A stretch of 64,000 bases of DNA from Acidobacteriota bacterium (GCA_947482665.1 CANKJK010000005.1:192229-256228); one strand, 5' to 3'; numbered from the stretch's first letter, positions 44,246 to 56,294 are shown. The notes: generated by a model from the sequence alone, not told the origin. Numbers and translations: made by a program.

Positions 44246-47200
44246 CGCGGGTCTCCCAGCACCACACGAATGTGATGCACGGCGCCATCGTCCACGAGCG
44301 GAATGGCCGAGGCGCGCACGGCCACGCCATCCAGTTCCGCCACGGCCACCCCCCGGCACCGCCGGTTCGGATTCGATACGGCAATCTCGTAACGCGTTGT
44401 CATGTAGCACCACACAATCTGATAGTCGGGCCAGGCAGCCGGGATGCACGGGTCGATGCCGAGGACGCTGCCGCGGCGGCGCAGACCGAGCAGGCTCTCA
44501 AGGCCCACGCGATACATCCAGCCCGCGGCACCGGTGTACCAACTCCACCCGCCACGCCCGATATGGGGCGGGCGCGCGTAGACATCACCGGCCATCACAT
44601 AGGGCTCGAGCTTGTAGCGCTGCACATCGGGCCCTGTGCGGGTGTGGTTGATGGGGTTGAGCAGGTGGAAGAGCTCCACGGCTTCATCGCCGCTACCGAG
44701 GCGTGCCAGCGCCATCACCACCCAGGCGGCGGCGTGCGTGTACTGCCCGCCGTTTTCCCGGAGCCCGGCTGGATAGGCCTTGATGTAGCCGGGATCCTGC
44801 GCGGTCCGATCAAACGGCGGGTCGATGAGCCGGACGAGGCGAGACCCTCGATCGATCAGCGACGTGCGGACGGCGTCCATGGCCCGCTCGGCGAATCGTC
44901 GCGGCACGGCGGCCGAGAGCACGGCCCACGACTGCGCGATCGAGTCGATGCGGCACTCATCGTTCTGCGCGGAGCCGAGGGGCGTGCCGTCGTCGTAATA
45001 CCCACGGCGATACCACTCGCCATCCCAGGCGCGCTCCACGGCGACGGCCAGACGGCTCGCCTCTCGCCGGAAACGGGCCGCGTGCGCGCTGTCACCACGG
45101 CTCTCGCAGAGCGGCACGAACCCGGTGAGGACGGCGTGGAGAAAGAAGCCCAGCCACGTACTTTCGCCGCGCCCCTCTGGACCGACGCCGTTCATGCCGT
45201 CATTCCAGTCGCCCGCCCCCATCAGCGGCAGGTCGTGCACGCCCGCGGTCAGCCCCTTCGTGATCGCCCGCACGCAGTGCTCGAAGATCGTGCCCGCGTC
45301 AGGCCCCGAGGTCGGCTGACCGTAGTCGTCGTCCTGACCGGGCGCCAGCGGCGGTCCATGCAGGAAGGGAACGGACACATCAAGCACGCCGGTGTCACCG
45401 GTGATGCGAACGTATTCGTTCACGGCAAAGGGAAGCCAGAGCAGATCGTCGGAGCAGTGGGTGCGGAGTCCGCGGCCTGACGGCTCGTGCCACCAGTGCT
45501 GCACGTCGCCCTCCGCGAACTGCCGTGCGGCCGCGCGCAGGATATGGGCGCGCGCAAGGTCCGGCCGTGTGTGCAGCAATGCGAGCACGTCCTGCAGCTG
45601 GTCGCGGAATCCGAAGGCGCCGCCGGGCTGGAAGTAGCCGCCGCGCGTCCAGAGGCGGCAGCTCACGTCCTGATAGAGCAGCCACCGGTTCATCAGCACG
45701 TCAAAGGAATCGTCCGGCGTCTTGACCTGCACGGCGTCCAGCAGACGGTCCCAACCGGTATGCACGGCATCACGGGCGGCCACCGCGGCCTCCACCGTTC
45801 CCTGCGCGCGGATCAACCGACGGGCGTCGTCCTCATCCCGTCCCTCCCCAAGCAGGAACACCACATCCCGGGCTTCGCCGGGCGCCAGACGCACGCACAC
45901 CTGAAGGGCCGCGCAGGGATCGCGGCCCGCGCCGGTCAGGTTCGAGAGTGTCAGGCTGCGCAGCGCGGCGGGGGCTCCTGGGGACCCATTGCGGCCCACG
46001 AATCCCGCGCGGTCACCCGTGACCGAGCGCGGCCGCTCGCTCGCCGCGAGGAAGGCCACACGTCCCGCGAATTCCTGGTTGAAGGGGTTGCGCGCGAACA
46101 CAGCACCGGTTGCGCCGTCCTCCGTCGTCACCACATGGAGATGCTGACCATCCACGGGTGGCCCGAGCGCCCAGGCCGCATAGGCAAACAGGCTCAGCGT
46201 CCGCGGTGTGTCGCCTTCGTTGACGAGGCGCAGCACGGAGAACTTCACCGGTTCCTCCCGGTGCACGAACACATCGAGTCTGTGCAGAAGGCCACGCGTC
46301 GTCTTCGTGAAGCGCGTCGATCCAGCGGTGTGCCGGATCACACACGTATCGGACGCCGCAGTCCGACGAGCGGGCCCTGGCGTCGGCGTCCACACGTCAC
46401 CGGATTCGTCGTCCCGCACGAAGATCGCCTCGGCCGTCGGATCACTCACCGGGTCGTTGGCGAAGGGCGTGAGGCGATTCTGTCGGCTGTTGACCGACCA
46501 CGTGGAGGCCGCGCCGGAGGCCGTCACGATGGTGCCGAACCCGGGATTGGCGATGACATTTGCCCAGGGCATCGGCGTCTCGGCATCACCGTCGAGCGTG
46601 ATCACGTAGGCACGCCCGCCGTCGGCGAACCCACCGAGACCGTTGGCCATCGCCAGCGGCGGCACAGGTGCCATGGCCACGGGGCTGACGCGCACCGTCT
46701 GCCGCGTGGAGGGCACAAACGGCGCGAGGGGCTGATCGATGGGATAGGGCCGGTCCAACTGCGCGCGCAGTCCGCCACGATTGCCGTGCAGCACCGCGCC
46801 GGCCGCCGTCTCCAGCAGCACTCGGTCGGCCTCGCTCATGCGATCCCCGCGAAGAAGATACGCGCCGCCCGGCCGGTCGCGCCACGTGACCCACGGGCCG
46901 GACTCGAGCACACTGGCCAACTGCGCCTGCATGGGCTCGAGGTAGCTGCCGGGCTCATCGTTGAGAATCACGACGTCAGCGCCCAGGCCCTTGAGGCGCC
47001 AGTACTCCTGCGCCTTGAGGACGGAGCGGGCAAGCGCCTCGCCGCCCTCACCCTCCACACGGACGAGCACGATGGGGAGGTCGCCCGAGATCGCGTGTGG
47101 CCAGAGGCCCGACTGCCCCGCCTGGTTCGCGGCCTGGGTGCCCGCGTCCGCCCGGAGCGACGCATCCGTGCCGAGCACACGCGAGGCCAGGCGCTCGAAG

Positions 47201-50200
47201 AGCGTGGCATCGTCATTGGAGAGGTCGAGGTGGCGCATCCGGCTTTCGGAGTGCGTCAGGGCCAGCGTGAAGGTCCGAGCCGCGGCCGCCGGATCGTGGT
47301 ACTTCTGCGCGAGCGCCTCAGCCGTCTCGCGGTCGGGTGCCACCCCGGTCGTGAAGCAGAGTGTCACTTGCCCGGCCGGCTGGAGGCGCACGCGCTGCCG
47401 GAGGCTGACGATGGGGTCGAGCACCACGCCGGTCGTCCCCGACAGCACGCGGCCGTCCATCGCCAGCGGATTGCCGGGGTCGCGGCCACGACCAAGGAAG
47501 CGGGCACGGTCCGTCTCCCACTCCACGGGTCCCTGGGGACGGCTTTCGAGGCTGAGCGCGTGAATGGCCCACACGGGGGCGTCCTCATGTCCGCGTGACC
47601 GGCGGTGGCAGAGGAGCGCCGCGCGGTCCTGGAGGTATTCGGTTTCGATGAAGAGATTGCCGAAGGTCGGATGCGCGAGATCCCCGGCGGCCGGTGCCAG
47701 CACGATCTCCGCATAGCTCGTGATGTCGAGCTCGCGGGCCTCGGTGCCCCAGTTCCGCAGCGTGACGCGGCGCACCTCAACATCGTCCTCAGTCGAGACG
47801 GCGATATCGAGTTCGGTGGCGATGTTGCCGTCGCGGCGGCGGATGCCCACCCGGTCTGGCGTGAAGGTCACGCCGTAATGGTCCGGTTCCCGGCGGGAGG
47901 GCTGGTACCCGGTGGACCACACCTCGCCACTCCGGATGTCGCGCACGTAGATGAACTGGCCCGAGGCATCGCACGTGGCGTCGCGCCGCCAGCGGGTCAC
48001 GGCGAGACCACGCCACACGCTGGTGCCACCTCCGGCATTCGTCACCGAGGTGACGTAGCTGCCGTTTGAGAGGAACTGCGTGTGGGGAAACACAGTGTGA
48101 GCCGACCGGAACCGGCGGACCGTGGCGGCCGGCACCGCCGCCACCGCGAGGACATCATCCGGCGGGCGCGGTTGAATGGACGCCACATCGCGCGGCACGC
48201 GCTCCTGCAGCACGAGCTCGGTGGCCTGCACGAGCGGCTCACCGTGGAAGCGGTGCACAAGCTGATTGCCGCCAAGGGCGTTGCTGATCGCGACCAGCGT
48301 CATGCCGGCGTGATGGGCAAACGTGGTGGGCACGACGGTGCCGCCGAGCGGCCGCGCCGCGCTCCACGCCTCGATCTCCTCGACACCGCGGGGCGTGTAG
48401 TCGATCGCGTCATAAAAGCCGTACGCCCCCTCGAGCCCGGCCGCGCTCAGCCGCCGCAGGTTCAGGACGCTGGGCCCCGGCTCCACCGCGAGCGCCAGAG
48501 CCGAGGCATAGGGCGCCACGACGATGTCGTCGCCCAGGCCACGCTTGAGGCCGAGCCCCGGCACGCCGAAGGCTCTGTACTGGTAGGTGCCGTGCCGGTC
48601 CACGACGTTGTAGGCCGACTCCGAGATGCCCCATGGCACGCCGCACGCGCGGCCGTAGCGCATCTGCCGGTGCACCGCCAGGCGGCACGACTCATCGAGG
48701 AGCGTGTCCGGATACGACCGCATGATGAGCAGCGGCATCAGGTACTCAAACATCGTCGCGCTCCACGAGAGCAGGACGGGGGCACCGCGCTCGGTCGTCA
48801 CGGAGCGGCCGAGGTGAAACCAGTGGCTCTCCGGCACATCGCCCTTGGCGATCGCCACGAAGCTGGCGAGGCGCGCCTCCGAGGCCAGCAGGTCATAGGA
48901 CGACGCGTCCAACCGGCCCGGGGTGTCGCCCTCGGGCAGCCGATAGCCAATCACGAAGAGTTGCCGCGTGGCATCGAACAGAAAGCCGAAGCGCATCGCC
49001 TCGACCAGCGCGAGGGCCCGTGTCGTGAGCCCCGGCGATCGCTCGCGCACGGACGCAGCCACGGCGATGAGGGCACCCGCGAGATTGCCGCTGTCGACGG
49101 TCGACACATAGCTGGGCGGGAGCGGCGCAAGGGTCCTGGTGTCGTACCAGTTGAGGAAGTGCCCTTCGTGCCGCTCGAGCCGCTCCAGCGTCGTGAGCGA
49201 CTCCCCAACGCGACGCGTCAGTTCGGCGTCATCGATGAACCCCAGATCGCGCGCGGCGACGGCCGACAACAGCCCGAAGCCGATGTTGGTGGGCGAGGTG
49301 CGGTGCGCCACGGTGAGCGCGCCGGTTTCGACGTCCACCTGGACGTTGTCGGGCGGCAACGCGTGGTCCTCCGCGCCCGCAAACGTCTCGAAGTACCGCC
49401 ACGTGCGGTGGGCCACCTCGCGCAGGTACTCCCGGTCCGGAAGCGTGAGCGACGCCTGGCGGGCAGACATCGGCCGGCTCAGCACGAACGCCACCCACGG
49501 TGCCAGCGCCCAGAGCAGAAGCACCGGCCCCGCGGCGCCGAGTGACGCCGGGCGCGTGAGCGCCAGTACCGCGGTGACGGAGACGGCGAGCACAGGACTC
49601 GCTGCCATCGCCTGGACAAAGGCTCCCGGGCCCAGGGCTCCGCCGCGCGCCGCCGTGGCGGCCATCGTTTCCCACTCCAGCAGACGGCGCCTGGTGACGC
49701 TCAGCCGGACGAGCGTGACCGCGATCGCGTGGAGGCGCTCCCAGCCATCGCTCGCCATCACCGTGACCTGGAGCGCGAAGCGGGCCAGGGCCGTTTGCAG
49801 GTCGGCTGTCCGCGAGCGCACGAAGACGGCCCAGGCCTGTTGACGGCCCGGCCCGCGGAAGAGGCCGACGACCGCGCCTGACAGCGGGAAGGCCGCGGGC
49901 AGGAGACCGCAGACCGTCCACAGCACCGGCATGCCGGGAAACACGCTCCATCCGGCCACAAGCCACGCCACCGTCGCCGGCGGCACGAGGCTCCGCCGCA
50001 GGTTGTCGAAGATCTTCCAGCGCGCGATGAGTGAGAGCCGGTTGCGTACGAGGCCCGCTTCGGACGGGACCCACGGCAGCAGCCACCAGAGGATCTGCCA
50101 GTCCCCGCGCACCCAGCGGTGCTGACGACGGGCGTGAGCCAGCACGCTGGAGGGATAGTCGTCCACCACCTCGATGTCACTGACCAGCGCCGTGCGCGCG

Positions 50201-52413
50201 TGCAGCCCCTCGAAGAGATCGTGCGAGAGCAGGCTGTTCTCGGGGACGCGCCCGGCCAGCGCGGCCGTGAACGCATCCACATCGTAGAGACCCTTGCCCG
50301 CGTAGATGCCCTCGTCGAAGAGGTCCTGATAGGTATCGGAGACAGCGGTCGTATACGGATCGACGCCCGTGTGCCCGGCCCAGGTGCGGGCAAAGAGCGA
50401 CCCGGCGGCACTCGCCATCGTCACGCTCACGCGGGGCTGCAGAATGCCGTAGCCGGCAACCACCCGCCCGGTGGCGTCGAACTGTGCCTGGTTCAAAGGG
50501 TGCGCGAGGATGCCGACGAGCCGGCGGGCGGCGTCGCGCGGCAGCCGCGTGTCGGTGTCGAGCGTGAGGCAGTAGCGGATCGTGGGCAGCACGCTCAGGT
50601 CGCCGACCTGCGTCGAGAAACTCGTGTCCGTGGCGCCACGCAGGAGCCGGTTGAACTCCTCGAGCTTGCCCCGCTTCCGCTCCCAGCCGATCCACGCGTC
50701 CTCACGCCGGTTCCATAGGCGGTCACGATGAAAGAGAAAGAAGCGGTTTTCGGTGCCAGGGGCGAACCGGCGGTTCAGCGCCTCGACGCCTGCCCGCGCA
50801 CGCGCCAGGAGCGCGGCATCTTCCGGTGCATCGCCTGTGCGGGTATCGGTGAAGTCGCTGAGGATGGCGACGTGGATACAGGGGTCGAGATTGCCGAGGG
50901 CCAGCACCTCCACATGCTCGATGAGCGCATCCACGCCGGGCAGGCTCGTCAGCATGGTCGGGATCACCACCATCGTGCGCGCCGTATCCGGCACGCCGGT
51001 CTTGAACTCCAGGCGCAGCAGGCGCCCGGGGCCGACGAGGTGCGCGACCAGGCGCTGCACCACCAGCGTCGCCAGTTCGCTGGCCGGCACGAGCGCCAGC
51101 AGGGCCACGAACCCTTCACCGAGCGGCGTAGCGCCCGCATGGCGCGCGTAGGCGTCAAGCGCGGCGAGGCAGCCGAGCGTGACCCAGCCAATGGCGCCGA
51201 GGTAGCTGGCGGTGGCGTAGCGAACCACGCGGCGCCGGACTCGCTGGCTCCAGCCCGGCCGGTAGGCCAGGTCTGCTTCGAGAGCCGGACGGCCGACATC
51301 GAGCAGGTGGTAGCCCACGTGCACGGCCCGCCCGGGCGCCGCGCCCGCGACCGACGCCTCCCGCGCGCTCTCGATGGCCTTGAGCGCCACGCGGATTTGC
51401 CCCTCGCCGGTCGGCTCGGCCAGTTCCTCCACGACCCGCCGTTGCTGGTCGCGGCTCAGGAAGTCCATCCGGCTGTAGACGCCGGCTGGATCGCGCTGCA
51501 GAACCTGCTCGACGAGGCTGACGGACTCGAAGAACTCGCGCCAGTCCAACGTGGCGCACAGCCGCAGGCTGGTGATGGCGTTGGCGATCGAGACCTGCGC
51601 CACACCCTGGCGCTGGTGCTCGCCACGGACCATGTCTTCCGCCGTCGTGGCGAGTGCCGCGAGGTGTTCATCGACCGCGTGGCGCACAGACACCAGCGGC
51701 AATCCGTACTCGCGGAAGCGGTGCAGGAGCTGGACGACGAAGGCCGGATCCGGCCGATCGGGAAACACGCGAGGCCGTGCACCGCCATCGGTGGCCGCCA
51801 CGTGCAGGTCGGCTGCCTGCCGCGCCAGCCGGGCGACGAGCACTTCGTCCGTCAGGCGCCGGAGGTTCTCGATGAGCGCGAGCCGCAGCATGCTCGGCCA
51901 CGCCCAGAGCTCTCCGATCGTGAGCGGCGCCACGCGCTGATAGCTCTCCAGGAAGCGCACGAGCTGCGCGCGGTCCAAACGACTGTCGCTATGACGGATG
52001 AGTTCGAGGGCGATGACGTAGACGCGGGCATGGCCGCCATGCACCGGGGACGCCAGCGTGGGCAGCGACCGCGCGTATCGGCGCGGCAGACTTCGGCGGA
52101 TCTCGGCGATCTCGGAGACGAGGAGGTGATAGTTGTCGAGGAGCCACTCCGCCGCAGGCACGACGAAGAGTCCGGCGCGAACGTCGTCGGCAAGGGTGCG
52201 GTAGGCCGCGCGCAGCACGCGGACGTTGGCCTCGAAGTGCGGCAACGTGGCTCTGGCGCGGCGCCCGGGATCGGGATCGATCGTGAGGCTCGCGGCCAGC
52301 GTCAGTGCCCGCTGCTCGAGCCCTTCGATGCTCAGCAGCTCATCGCGCAGCGGGGTGAGCGCAGGCGCAGGTGGTCCGCGCCAGCGCCGGGGCACACAGC
52401 GCGTCAGGGACAC
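44242..52413 (-). CDS. ndvB: Cyclic beta-1,2-glucan synthase (NdvB/ChvB type)
   Basis: This 2,723-residue inner-membrane enzyme builds cyclic beta-1,2-glucan from UDP-glucose; cyclic glucans serve in osmotic adaptation and host contact. Domains: N-terminal region (1 to about 400), two helices near 400-460, glycosyltransferase 84 (about 470-850; [11 protein letters not shown] near 618 and QHRWVRGDW near 765), further helices (about 800-980), glycoamylase-like domain (about 1,030-1,400), and C-terminal GH94-like phosphorylase (about 2,000-2,700) with the catalytic-Asp motif [11 protein letters not shown] near 2,400. Length is normal for the family. It starts with GTG and no good Shine-Dalgarno is seen. 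The NdvA exporter is not in the window. Confidence 0.93.
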   Translation of the reverse strand: MSLTRCVPRRWRGPPAPALTPLRDELLSIEGLEQRALTLAASLTIDPDPGRRARATLPHFEANVRVLRAAYRTLADDVRAGLFVVPAAEWLLDNYHLLVSEIAEIRRSLPRRYARSLPTLASPVHGGHARVYVIALELIRHSDSRLDRAQLVRFLESYQRVAPLTIGELWAWPSMLRLALIENLRRLTDEVLVARLARQAADLHVAATDGGARPRVFPDRPDPAFVVQLLHRFREYGLPLVSVRHAVDEHLAALATTAEDMVRGEHQRQGVAQVSIANAITSLRLCATLDWREFFESVSLVEQVLQRDPAGVYSRMDFLSRDQQRRVVEELAEPTGEGQIRVALKAIESAREASVAGAAPGRAVHVGYHLLDVGRPALEADLAYRPGWSQRVRRRVVRYATASYLGAIGWVTLGCLAALDAYARHAGATPLGEGFVALLALVPASELATLVVQRLVAHLVGPGRLLRLEFKTGVPDTARTMVVIPTMLTSLPGVDALIEHVEVLALGNLDPCIHVAILSDFTDTRTGDAPEDAALLARARAGVEALNRRFAPGTENRFFLFHRDRLWNRREDAWIGWERKRGKLEEFNRLLRGATDTSFSTQVGDLSVLPTIRYCLTLDTDTRLPRDAARRLVGILAHPLNQAQFDATGRVVAGYGILQPRVSVTMASAAGSLFARTWAGHTGVDPYTTAVSDTYQDLFDEGIYAGKGLYDVDAFTAALAGRVPENSLLSHDLFEGLHARTALVSDIEVVDDYPSSVLAHARRQHRWVRGDWQILWWLLPWVPSEAGLVRNRLSLIARWKIFDNLRRSLVPPATVAWLVAGWSVFPGMPVLWTVCGLLPAAFPLSGAVVGLFRGPGRQQAWAVFVRSRTADLQTALARFALQVTVMASDGWERLHAIAVTLVRLSVTRRRLLEWETMAATAARGGALGPGAFVQAMAASPVLAVSVTAVLALTRPASLGAAGPVLLLWALAPWVAFVLSRPMSARQASLTLPDREYLREVAHRTWRYFETFAGAEDHALPPDNVQVDVETGALTVAHRTSPTNIGFGLLSAVAARDLGFIDDAELTRRVGESLTTLERLERHEGHFLNWYDTRTLAPLPPSYVSTVDSGNLAGALIAVAASVRERSPGLTTRALALVEAMRFGFLFDATRQLFVIGYRLPEGDTPGRLDASSYDLLASEARLASFVAIAKGDVPESHWFHLGRSVTTERGAPVLLSWSATMFEYLMPLLIMRSYPDTLLDESCRLAVHRQMRYGRACGVPWGISESAYNVVDRHGTYQYRAFGVPGLGLKRGLGDDIVVAPYASALALAVEPGPSVLNLRRLSAAGLEGAYGFYDAIDYTPRGVEEIEAWSAARPLGGTVVPTTFAHHAGMTLVAISNALGGNQLVHRFHGEPLVQATELVLQERVPRDVASIQPRPPDDVLAVAAVPAATVRRFRSAHTVFPHTQFLSNGSYVTSVTNAGGGTSVWRGLAVTRWRRDATCDASGQFIYVRDIRSGEVWSTGYQPSRREPDHYGVTFTPDRVGIRRRDGNIATELDIAVSTEDDVEVRRVTLRNWGTEARELDITSYAEIVLAPAAGDLAHPTFGNLFIETEYLQDRAALLCHRRSRGHEDAPVWAIHALSLESRPQGPVEWETDRARFLGRGRDPGNPLAMDGRVLSGTTGVVLDPIVSLRQRVRLQPAGQVTLCFTTGVAPDRETAEALAQKYHDPAAAARTFTLALTHSESRMRHLDLSNDDATLFERLASRVLGTDASLRADAGTQAANQAGQSGLWPHAISGDLPIVLVRVEGEGGEALARSVLKAQEYWRLKGLGADVVILNDEPGSYLEPMQAQLASVLESGPWVTWRDRPGGAYLLRGDRMSEADRVLLETAAGAVLHGNRGGLRAQLDRPYPIDQPLAPFVPSTRQTVRVSPVAMAPVPPLAMANGLGGFADGGRAYVITLDGDAETPMPWANVIANPGFGTIVTASGAASTWSVNSRQNRLTPFANDPVSDPTAEAIFVRDDESGDVWTPTPGPARRTAASDTCVIRHTAGSTRFTKTTRGLLHRLDVFVHREEPVKFSVLRLVNEGDTPRTLSLFAYAAWALGPPVDGQHLHVVTTEDGATGAVFARNPFNQEFAGRVAFLAASERPRSVTGDRAGFVGRNGSPGAPAALRSLTLSNLTGAGRDPCAALQVCVRLAPGEARDVVFLLGEGRDEDDARRLIRAQGTVEAAVAARDAVHTGWDRLLDAVQVKTPDDSFDVLMNRWLLYQDVSCRLWTRGGYFQPGGAFGFRDQLQDVLALLHTRPDLARAHILRAAARQFAEGDVQHWWHEPSGRGLRTHCSDDLLWLPFAVNEYVRITGDTGVLDVSVPFLHGPPLAPGQDDDYGQPTSGPDAGTIFEHCVRAITKGLTAGVHDLPLMGAGDWNDGMNGVGPEGRGESTWLGFFLHAVLTGFVPLCESRGDSAHAARFRREASRLAVAVERAWDGEWYRRGYYDDGTPLGSAQNDECRIDSIAQSWAVLSAAVPRRFAERAMDAVRTSLIDRGSRLVRLIDPPFDRTAQDPGYIKAYPAGLRENGGQYTHAAAWVVMALARLGSGDEAVELFHLLNPINHTRTGPDVQRYKLEPYVMAGDVYARPPHIGRGGWSWYTGAAGWMYRVGLESLLGLRRRGSVLGIDPCIPAAWPDYQIVWCYMTTRYEIAVSNPNRRCRGVAVAELDGVAVRASAIPLVDDGAVHHIRVVLGDPR

Positions 52414-52633
52414 AACGGCCGCCGGGCACCCTTGTGCCTGAATCCGGCCACGCGTGTGAGTGATGGAGCGATCAGTTGAACCCTCGGAGGTGCTTCAGTG
52501 AGGGCTGGTGGCCGGAGTGGCCGCAGGGCTCAGGAAAGCGGAGCGAGGCCCGAGTATATCGGCCATCTGACGCACGCGTCGGCACTGTTTGCGACATTCC
52601 CGGAACTGGGGTCCGAGGTATAAGGGGGGCCGC

Positions 52634-53839
52634 ATGTCCAAGCTGAAGTTCCTCTCCGGCGGCGTCGTGGTGGCCGTGGCGCTTGGTGCCTATGTGGCAC
52701 ACACGTCCAGCCAGACGCCGGAACGTCCCTCCGCGGGGCCCGCGCCGACAGCACCACGGCAGGTTCCCTACTTCGAATACGACGACACCTTCCCCAAGCC
52801 GCTGCCCAACCACTGGATCACGGGCACCGTCGTCGGGATTAATGTCGATGCCAAGCAGCACATCTGGCTCGTGCACCGCGGCTCGACCCTCCGGCCGGAT
52901 GAGCTGCGCGCCGAGCACACGCCGCCGCTCGGCACGTGCTGCGTGACGGCTCCGCCCGTCATCGAGCTCGACTACGACGGCAACGTCGTGCAGGCGTGGG
53001 GTGGCCCGAGCAAGGACGGCAAGTACGACTGGCCCTCGCCCGGCGGTCCGAGCAAGGACCCGTACTCGGGCGGCACGCCCTCGGGCATGCACAGCATCTT
53101 TGTCGACGCCAAGGACAACGTGTGGCTGACGGCCACCGGACCCGGCGATGGCCAGATGCTGAAGTTCACCCGCGACGGCAAGTTCCTGCTGCAGTTCGGC
53201 CATACAGGCCTCAAGGGGCCTGAGAGCAACAGTACCGAGAATCTCGGTCAGGCCTCGGGCATCAAGGTCTTTACGCCAACCAATGAAGTGTTCATCTCCG
53301 ACGGCTACGTGAATCACCGCGTGGTCGTCCTCGATGGCGACACCGGCAAGTACAAGCGCCACTGGGGCGCCTACGGCAAGCGTCCGGATGATTCCGTGAA
53401 GTTCAAGTACGACCCGAACAAGCCGTTCGAGCAGTTCTCGGTCGTGCATGGCATTGGGGTCAGCAACGACGGGTTCGTCTATGCCTGCGACCGCAATGGC
53501 AGCCGGGTGCACGTCTTCAAGACGGACGGCACGTTCGTGATGGAAAAGCTCGTCGAGCCGCAGACTTTCAACGGATCGGTCTTTGGTATCGCCTTCTCGC
53601 CGGACGCAGAGCAGAAGTGGGCCTACATTCCCGACGGCCGCAACGAGAAGGTGTGGATTCTGGAGCGCAAGACGATGGACATCGTCGGCTCCTTCGGCTG
53701 TCCGGGCCACGCCGGCGGCTGCATGACGACGCCGCACAGCATCGATGTGGACGGCAAGGGCAACATCTATCTGGGTGAAACCTGGGAGGGCAAGCGCGTG
53801 CAGCGCTTCCTCTACAAGGGCTTGAGGTCGGAATCATGA
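52634..53839 (+). CDS. Secreted/anchored NHL-type six-blade propeller protein
   Basis: This 401-residue protein has an N-terminal signal or anchor (LKFLSGGVVVAVALGAYVAH) and NHL-like beta-propeller blades: GIKVFTPTNEVFISDGYVNHRVVVLD, GIGVSNDGFVYACDRNGSRVHVF and HSIDVDGKGNIYLGETWEGKRVQRF. A vicinal Cys pair sits in GTCCVTAPPVIELD. AAGGGGGG lies 4 bases before ATG 52634. Peptidylglycine alpha-amidating lyases and related secreted propellers share this fold, but no catalytic assignment is safe. It is coupled by ATGA to the paralogue after it. Confidence 0.8.
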   Translation: MSKLKFLSGGVVVAVALGAYVAHTSSQTPERPSAGPAPTAPRQVPYFEYDDTFPKPLPNHWITGTVVGINVDAKQHIWLVHRGSTLRPDELRAEHTPPLGTCCVTAPPVIELDYDGNVVQAWGGPSKDGKYDWPSPGGPSKDPYSGGTPSGMHSIFVDAKDNVWLTATGPGDGQMLKFTRDGKFLLQFGHTGLKGPESNSTENLGQASGIKVFTPTNEVFISDGYVNHRVVVLDGDTGKYKRHWGAYGKRPDDSVKFKYDPNKPFEQFSVVHGIGVSNDGFVYACDRNGSRVHVFKTDGTFVMEKLVEPQTFNGSVFGIAFSPDAEQKWAYIPDGRNEKVWILERKTMDIVGSFGCPGHAGGCMTTPHSIDVDGKGNIYLGETWEGKRVQRFLYKGLRSES

Positions 53840-55053
53840 TCGCGCGCGTCCTCGTCGCAGGCATGCTGGCCGGAGGCCTCGTGGCTGCCGGCTGCAACCA
53901 GAAGGCTCCCGGCGGCGCCACATCCGGCGGGATGGTGCCGCAGTTCAAGTACGACAAAACCTTCCCCCAGCCGCTGCCGAACCAGTGGAAGCTGGGACAG
54001 GTGACCGGCGTCACCGTCGATTCACGCGACCACGTCTGGATCATTCACCGCCCGGGCACCCTCAAGAACTCCGAGAAGGAAGCCACGACGGATTCCTCCT
54101 ACGGCATCGGGCAGGATGGCGGCGGACCGTTTGCGGTCTGCTGCCGCCCCGCGCCGCCGGTGATCGAGTTCGATCAGCAGGGCCGCGTGGTGCAGGGCTG
54201 GGGTGGCCCGAGCCCGGACGGAAAGTACGAGTGGCCGACGCCCGGTGAGAAGAGCCCGGACCCGGCCATGGGCACGGCTCCCTACGGCGAGCGCGGCATC
54301 TATGTGGACGCGCAGGACAACGTCTGGATCGGTGCCGACGGACCCGGTGACGGGCAGGTGCTGAAGTTCAGCCGCTTCGGCAAGCGTCTCTTCCAGTTCG
54401 GCAAGCACGGCGAGAGCAAGGGCAGCAACGACACGGCCAATGCGAACGGCGCCGTGGCCTTTGCCGTGGATAAGGTGGCCAACGAGGTGTACGTGGCCGA
54501 TGGCCGGCGCAATCGCCGGGTGCTCGTGCTCGACGCCTACACCGGGGTGTACAAGCGCCACTGGGGCGCCTACGGCAAGCCGCCGGACGACGCCACGCCC
54601 ACGCCCGAGTTTCAGCCCGACCCGAAGAGCCCGCAGTTCGGCGAGCTACACGGCATGACGATGAGCCGGGACGGCCTCCTCTACGTGGCTGACCGTGTGA
54701 ACAACCGCATCCAGGTGTTCAAGACGGACGGCACCTTCGTGAAGGAAGGTGTCGTGGCTCCGGGCACGCTCGGGGGCAGCGCCTTCGACATCGCGCTCTC
54801 GGCTGATCCCGGCCAGCACTACGCCTATGTGGTGGACGGGATGAACCAGCAGGTGTGGATCCTGCTGCGCGACACGCTCGAGACGATTGGCTCATTCGGC
54901 TACGGCGGCCACTACGGGGGCGCGTTCGACGCCGCGTGGGTGATTGCGACCGACAAGAGCGGGAACATCTACGTGGGCGAGGGCTGGGAGAGCAAGCGCA
55001 TCCAGCGCTTCCTCTACACGGGTATGGGCCCGGCGCCGGCGCCCGCCAAGTAA
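53836..55053 (+). CDS. NHL-type propeller lipoprotein, tandem paralogue
   Basis: This 405-residue protein starts with a lipoprotein signal (MIARVLVAGMLAGGLVAAGC; lipobox VAAGC at 16-20). It shares with the preceding protein the block PQFKYDKTFPQPLPNQW, a CC pair (AVCCRPAPPVIEFD), WGGPSPDGKYEWPTPG, YKRHWGAYGKPPDD and RIQVFKTDGTFVKEG. It is a gene duplicate in which one copy is lipid-anchored. Partner role or substrate is unknown. The start overlaps the upstream stop (53836-53839). Confidence 0.82.
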   Translation: MIARVLVAGMLAGGLVAAGCNQKAPGGATSGGMVPQFKYDKTFPQPLPNQWKLGQVTGVTVDSRDHVWIIHRPGTLKNSEKEATTDSSYGIGQDGGGPFAVCCRPAPPVIEFDQQGRVVQGWGGPSPDGKYEWPTPGEKSPDPAMGTAPYGERGIYVDAQDNVWIGADGPGDGQVLKFSRFGKRLFQFGKHGESKGSNDTANANGAVAFAVDKVANEVYVADGRRNRRVLVLDAYTGVYKRHWGAYGKPPDDATPTPEFQPDPKSPQFGELHGMTMSRDGLLYVADRVNNRIQVFKTDGTFVKEGVVAPGTLGGSAFDIALSADPGQHYAYVVDGMNQQVWILLRDTLETIGSFGYGGHYGGAFDAAWVIATDKSGNIYVGEGWESKRIQRFLYTGMGPAPAPAK

Positions 55054-55073
55054 CCGCTCGACACCGCTTTTGA

Positions 55074-55100
55074 CCGGCAGGGGGCCACGCCTCCTGCCGG
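55074..55100 (+). terminator. Stem-loop after the NHL pair
   Basis: CCGGCAGG pairs with CCTGCCGG (8 bp, 11-base loop), 20 bp after the stop of the second NHL gene. It has no U-tract. The following gap to 56294 holds no gene that I accept, only the repeat array and unique filler. Confidence 0.45.
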
Positions 55101-55200
55101 CCCCCGCACTGCCCTCCCCCGTACGACCCTCTCTCTCCTGCTTCTCTATCGGCCCGCACTTCGTCAGGCGTTCAATCTCCCCCACCGTCCTCCCACTCAT

Positions 55201-55427
55201 GGCCGCCCGCGGTCTCTGCTTTCGTTCGTGCGCTCCGCGACCGCCCGGTGGATACCTGGGGCTCGCCCCACTTCAGTCGCGCTCGATCGAAACCAGACAC
55301 CGCAGACGTCCATCCCAGTCGGCAGTCACGGGATGCAGCACAGTCCGCTGGCCGCGATACGGATTCCCGTTTGAGCGCGACTGAAGTGAAGCGAGCCCCA
55401 AGCGGCCACTGGGCGGTCGCGGAGCGC
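55201..55427. repeat. Repeat unit 1, complete (head, core, inverted tail)
   Basis: Full 227-bp unit. A head arm (55230-55284, 55 bp) is followed by an 88-bp core spacer and an inverted tail arm (55373-55427). Head and tail rc match at about 48 of 55 positions with no gap. The first 156 bp (to 55356) is the part shared with units 2 and 3. The unit could fold as a long hairpin or cruciform. Confidence 0.85.
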
Positions 55428-55467
55428 GTAAACGGGAATGCGTGTCGCAGCCGGCGGGGCAGTTCAG

Positions 55468-55572
55468 ACGAACTGCTGCGACGACGCTGCAGCTGGCTGG
55501 GGTGCCTGTCGTCGAGCAGGCGCGACTGAAGTGGGGCGAGCCCTAAGCGGCAACCGGGCGGTCGCGGAGCGC
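55468..55572. repeat. Second module: 69-bp block plus a lone inverted tail
   Basis: 55468-55536 is a 69-bp block that recurs at 55872-55940 with about three mismatches. It runs into a lone tail arm (55518-55572) without a preceding head. Repeat modules are thus mixed. The 133 bp after it (55573-55704) are unique and hold no gene that I see. Confidence 0.75.
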
Positions 55573-55704
55573 CAGATCGATGACGGGCAGCCAAGACGGC
55601 GGTAGCGGGCAGGGACGGCCACGCAGCGCACGAGCAGCGCCAAGCAGCACGGACCAACGTGGCCTGGCGCGAGATGTGGGGCGTTGATGCCCCCTCCCTC
55701 TCAG

Positions 55705-55940
55705 GGCCGCCCGCGGTCTCTGCTTTCGCTCGTGCGCTCCGCGACCGCCCGGTGGATGCCTGGGGCTCGCCCCACTTCAGTCGCGCTCGATCGAAACCAG
55801 ACACCGCAGACGTCCATCCCGGTCGGCAGTCACGGGATGCAGGACAGTCCGCTGGCCGCGGGTCGGCTCACACGAACTGCTGCGACGGCGCTGGAGCTGG
55901 CTGGGGTGCCTGTCGTCGATCAGGCGCGACTGAAGTGGGG
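55705..55940. repeat. Repeat unit 2, head and core with 69-bp block in place of tail
   Basis: Its first 156 bp (55705-55860) align without gaps with units 1 and 3, but the inverted tail is missing. The 69-bp block (55872-55940) follows, keeping only the CGCGACTGAAGTGGGG part of a tail. After it, 55941-56016 is unique. Confidence 0.8.
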
Positions 55941-56016
55941 AGCGCACCGACGGCGACAAGCACGGACAGACGTGGCGTGTCGCGGGAGATAGGGCGTAAT
56001 TGCCCCTCCCATTCAT

Positions 56017-56243
56017 GGCCGCCCGCGGTCTCTGCTTTCGCTCGTGCGCTCCGCGACCGCCCGGGGAATACCTGGGGCTCGCTCCACTTCAGTCGCGCTC
56101 GATCGAAACCAGACACCGCAGACGTCCCTCCCAGTCGGCAGTCACGGGATGCAGGACAGTCCGCTGGCCGCGATACGGATTCCCGTTTGAGCGCGACTGA
56201 AGTGAAGCGAGCCCCACGCGGCAATCGGGCGGTCGCGGAGCGC
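56017..56243. repeat. Repeat unit 3, complete
   Basis: A 227-bp copy of unit 1 with the same layout: 156-bp core, head arm 56046-56100 and inverted tail arm 56189-56243. It differs from unit 1 at only a few positions. Its end lies 52 bp from the 3' end of the oxidoreductase gene. Confidence 0.85.
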
Positions 56244-56294
56244 CAGAGCGATGACAGGCGCCCCAGACAGCGCGCTGCTACGGAAGGCTCGCGA

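Noticed and set aside
45487..47598. 703-codon open frame on the plus strand
   Set aside because: It lies wholly inside the cyclic-glucan synthase gene on the other strand, has His/Arg-rich composition and no domain; an antisense shadow of GC-rich coding DNA.
55201..56243. CRISPR array
   Set aside because: Units are 156-227 bp with internal inverted arms and irregular spacing, not short direct repeats with equal spacers, and no cas gene is near. The Cas4-like protein at 39.7 kb is of the DUF2779 type.
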